A DNA stretch of 42,373 nt, from positions 1 to 42,373 of the IMG/VR virus record IMGVR_UViG_3300017986_002826, one strand, 5' to 3'. Numbering within the stretch: the stretch's first letter is position 1; each line of letters starts with the position of its first letter. The stretch comes from a virus. This document shows, one piece after another, positions 40,701 to 42,373 of this stretch. The notes under the pieces were generated by a model. It ran no database searches and was not told where the DNA came from. It saw nothing but the letters and a program-made list of their open reading frames with translations. The position numbers were made by a program, and so were the translations under genes.

Positions 40701-42373
40701 AACATAAATTAATCCTGTGCCACTAGCACGTAATTCTAAGTTTGCACTTGAAACATCTGTTGTTAGTACATTTCCGTCAAAGGTTATATCACCTACTTCT
40801 AATTTAGAAAGCCAAGAATTTAACCAAGGGCGTTGTACTTCTCCTAAACTATGTGTTAAATGTTGATGAGGATTAAAATCTTGTTCAAATTGAACATTAA
40901 AAACTAATCTGTCTGCTGCGGTATCTCTACCAGGCTGATCTCCTGCAATATTAAGTGTGCCGCCAAAACTAAAGTTATCAATAATATCTAAGTTACCACT
41001 AACATTTGTATTATTGTTAATATTAATTGTTCCTGTTGCACCTTGTAAATTTAAATCTCCAACATTAGTACTGATAGTGTTGTTAGTAATTAATATATCA
41101 CCTGTACTAATATAACTACCATCTAATACTGTAGTTCCGCCAACAGAATTAATAACCATACCAGTTATTGTGTCAATACTAGCAGTATCAATATTAAGAC
41201 TTGTATTTCCTGTTTCTAAATCAACAAAGAAATTATCTCCAACTCTAAAGTTACCAACTTGGTCTGTAGACACATAATGTATTTGTCCGCTGTTTAGTTC
41301 AACTACTTCGTTTGCTTGTATAACTAAATCTAAATCGTTTGTATTATCTGTGCCTGCGCCTATGTATGCAAAGTTATGTTGTATTAGATACATTAGTGTA
41401 TCTGCACCATCTGCTACTGTGCCGTAATTACCGTAAATGTTTGCCGAACCAATTGAACGTAATTCTGCGCCGCCGTCAACTCCGTTAAATGCATATAAAC
41501 CTCTGTTAGCATAATATGTAAAAGAGTTTAGCCACTCTACTCTAACATCATTTGTCATGTTTATAACATCTGCATTTGGAGAAATAAATGTACAACTATG
41601 AAACAACATTGTTTTGTTAGTGCTTAGTGCATTTACTTCTGATCCATCAATCCAGGCGCCGCGTCCTGCATCGTTTGTTACATTTGGTGTTGTTTCGTTT
41701 GTTAAAACAGTTATATTTTGTATATAAGGACTGCGCTCAGTTAGCACTGCGCCTGGTGCTAATCTAAAAGCATATCCAGTATTGTTTACATTATCGTAAT
41801 AAAAGTTTTTAATGGTTATATCACTAATAGTTGTATTGTCGTTTAAATGAAATACGTCTTCACTTTGACTACTAGTGTCAGGCATAATAACTGTATTACG
41901 AATATCTGATCCAATAATAGTAACATTATTTGGAACTACTAATGGTAATGCTTCTTGATATTCTCCAGGAGAAACTTTAATTGTTACTGGCTGTGTTCCA
42001 CTTGCTTCTGCTGCTTGTAAAGCTCTTGCAATAGTAGCAAACGGTGACAACATATGATCACCTGAATTTGCATCATTGCCTTCAACAGCAACATATAATG
42101 TTCCGCCGTAACGTAGTTTGATATTAACAAGACCTACGTTTAATTCGTCTGTTCTAGCAAACTGTCCGTTTACTAGATTAGTATATAAGTAATGCCATTG
42201 CTTTTCTTCTGAACCTAAATTAAATTGATTAGACTGATCTGGTATAATGTCAGAGTTTATATCAGAATTGAATGTAACGTCATCAGTATCTTGATCACCT
42301 AGTGTAATTGTACCTTCAAAAGTAATATTGCCTGGTGTATGTATATTTCCATAAACATTGAGATCATTTATAA
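37788..42373 (-). CDS. beta-helix fibre, paralogue of the 1584-aa protein (5' truncated by the window)
   Basis: The frame stays open without a stop from the TAA at 37788 to the right edge, so the M-L-S-P-F-A-T at 42053 is an internal Met, not the start; about 1,528 codons are visible. Upstream of it the sequence reads L-Y-V-A-V-E-G-N-D-A-N-S-G-D-H, matching the same point in the 1584-aa paralogue. Next come G-E-Y-Q-E-A-L-P, S-P-Y-I-Q-N-I-T, E-W-L-N-S-F-T-Y-Y-A-N-R, T-D-Q-V-G-N-F-R-V-G-D, about eight L-E-L-R-A-x-G-T-G repeats, a carbohydrate-binding-like jelly roll (E-L-V-V-N-G-T-F-D, coded near 39770-40160), a dockerin-like D-V-N-Q-S-G-T-L-T-S-S-D (about 39395-39425) and a C-terminus ending R-W-N-T-D-D-T-I-L-E-T-W-D-G. 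A virion fibre is the likely role. Confidence 0.85.
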   Translation of the reverse strand, partial: INDLNVYGNIHTPGNITFEGTITLGDQDTDDVTFNSDINSDIIPDQSNQFNLGSEEKQWHYLYTNLVNGQFARTDELNVGLVNIKLRYGGTLYVAVEGNDANSGDHMLSPFATIARALQAAEASGTQPVTIKVSPGEYQEALPLVVPNNVTIIGSDIRNTVIMPDTSSQSEDVFHLNDNTTISDITIKNFYYDNVNNTGYAFRLAPGAVLTERSPYIQNITVLTNETTPNVTNDAGRGAWIDGSEVNALSTNKTMLFHSCTFISPNADVINMTNDVRVEWLNSFTYYANRGLYAFNGVDGGAELRSIGSANIYGNYGTVADGADTLMYLIQHNFAYIGAGTDNTNDLDLVIQANEVVELNSGQIHYVSTDQVGNFRVGDNFFVDLETGNTSLNIDTASIDTITGMVINSVGGTTVLDGSYISTGDILITNNTISTNVGDLNLQGATGTININNNTNVSGNLDIIDNFSFGGTLNIAGDQPGRDTAADRLVFNVQFEQDFNPHQHLTHSLGEVQRPWLNSWLSKLEVGDITFDGNVLTTDVSSANLELRASGTGLIYVPSNNVNITNNLTVSGVTDLQAASFAGAFSNVGTFDQTGNRTATNFNITGNVDVTRSAQFEEILIDDNFITTTTSNADLELRAAGTGKVLIPNNNVNIVNNLSTDNITVSNINNTLQTAFNQANINDLTITQNYITTTISNADLELRASGTGTVHAESSVDITNNLTVAGTTRFEDDTTNYEYGPELVVNGTFDNNVNGWSQTGGGSANDVNGNLQINATGAARNVSQEITVEAGKTYDFEAQFRSVSNGNPFYLRIFESGVGTLFEWNETSGLVPDQLLTASFVPQTTAIDIIFRAVNTVVEWDNVSMFEDIGNVTTFTPVEVDITTTISHTGNTVQTGDVDQTGDVDIDGNLTVSNEFTTSHFNINNNVIQNYREDLRLNPAYISDTESIPGIIDLIVNGTLGPIGNYAQTEQNLINFLQNNNYVDVNQSGTLTSSDRLAWLQYIANGSSNDDTVDMFLHNAVEQLLEDEFANPGKYNSNIFLGDYYRADLTLVASGTGRVIIPNNDVRVAQDLFTASINTTDITVTRDLELNEIVITDSIIEIDDNFISTTISNANLELRAEGNVIVPLNDVTITNNLTVDGTSNLKNTSITGDITHTGTRNQIGDLAVTGTVTVSTSNIKSEIQFDDIIFNDNYIETTNSNADLELRANGVGILTIPSNDVRFKNNVTLGTLNASTINIDNALEADSFELSSDIKIFDNVITTTNTNSNLELRTVDSSVRFEGIYFKDNEIRTSVADIDINATNNVNINSNTALKIPVGTFAQRQESTNNIRFNTTDNLFEAFNNGNTITFNGIYSDNRRTSVTAHPTNDNINFTVNDILVGTVDSNSLNIHGLDVDDILIQNNSIKTTLSNSDLELRANGTGILRIDDIDISNNVIHHTNNGALAIANRGYGKIKFADTNAVRLPAGSDAERPPFVPEVGMMRWNTDDTILETWDGNTFVTAAGSAATISADEMDDLILEYTLIFG
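38100..40760 (-). repeat. beta repeats of the right-edge fibre
   Basis: About eight degenerate copies of the L-E-L-R-A-x-G-T-G unit. Plus-strand cores like CACGTAATTCTAAAT occur near 38115, 38755, 40262, 40457 and 40722. They are the same family as the repeats at 33190-35125. Copies near 38570 and 39010 have drifted (L-R-T-V-D-S-S-V-R; L-R-A-E-G-N-V-I-V). Confidence 0.7.

Noticed and set aside
42051-42053. ATG as start of the right-edge fibre gene
   Set aside because: The frame continues upstream without a stop to the window edge and matches the paralogue there, so this Met is internal.
1-42373. tRNA genes, CRISPR arrays, insertion sequences, integrase or attachment sites
   Set aside because: I looked for cloverleaf-like intergenic sequence, regular spacer repeats and transposase motifs and found none; there is hardly any intergenic space.

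Overview
The window is AT-rich, almost wholly coding, and reads as part of a tailed-phage genome. It most resembles a marine T4-type myovirus. The evidence is a series of T4-like late promoters ((A/G/C)ATAAATA) ahead of structural genes on the minus strand, very large tail-fibre or adhesin genes, a peptidase S74 fibre, a small tail-fibre-assembly protein and phage-carried sugar-nucleotide genes. No tRNA, CRISPR, transposon or integrase was seen. The host cannot be named from the sequence. The heptose genes point to a Gram-negative host or to a phage-encoded glycan. The marine assignment is inference.

Left part (1-7739): a glycan module. After the 3' end of a probable virion gene and a NUDIX hydrolase, a tightly coupled plus-strand operon carries a compact HldE-like kinase/adenylyltransferase, a 2OG-Fe(II) oxygenase, an HldD-like epimerase, a cupin and a GmhB-like HAD phosphatase. 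That is the ADP-heptose pathway except for a recognisable GmhA isomerase. A near-consensus sigma70-type promoter lies just before hldE. Facing it on the minus strand is a second coupled operon: a GT9 (heptosyltransferase-like) glycosyltransferase, a NodU/CmcH-type carbamoyltransferase and a second, unrelated 2OG-Fe(II) oxygenase, led by a late promoter. The two operons meet tail to tail with an 11-nt overlap. Together they suggest synthesis of ADP-heptose and late transfer of a carbamoylated, possibly hydroxylated, heptose to host surface glycan or to the virion.

Middle part (7803-11950): a strong bidirectional terminator, then (minus strand) a tail-fibre-assembly-like protein, a Gly-rich adhesin with 23 cysteines, a fibre ending in an S74 intramolecular chaperone, and a small beta-rich protein.

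Right part (11967-42373): giant virion proteins of 4003 aa, 2706 aa, 1584 aa and one cut by the right edge (at least 1,528 codons), with two small proteins between. All four giants share one beta-helix core (Y-V-A/G entry motif, a G-D-E-L-R-like strand, S-P-Y-I-Q-N, and T-D-Q-D-G-N-F-like motifs). They therefore look like ancient duplicates that diverged by loop insertions, terminal arrays and added binding modules. The 4003-aa protein carries an insertion of roughly 1,800 residues made of repeated, probably helical units with one conserved cysteine each. Both largest proteins begin with seven CBM5/12-like repeats and carry a BNR-like propeller near the C-terminus.
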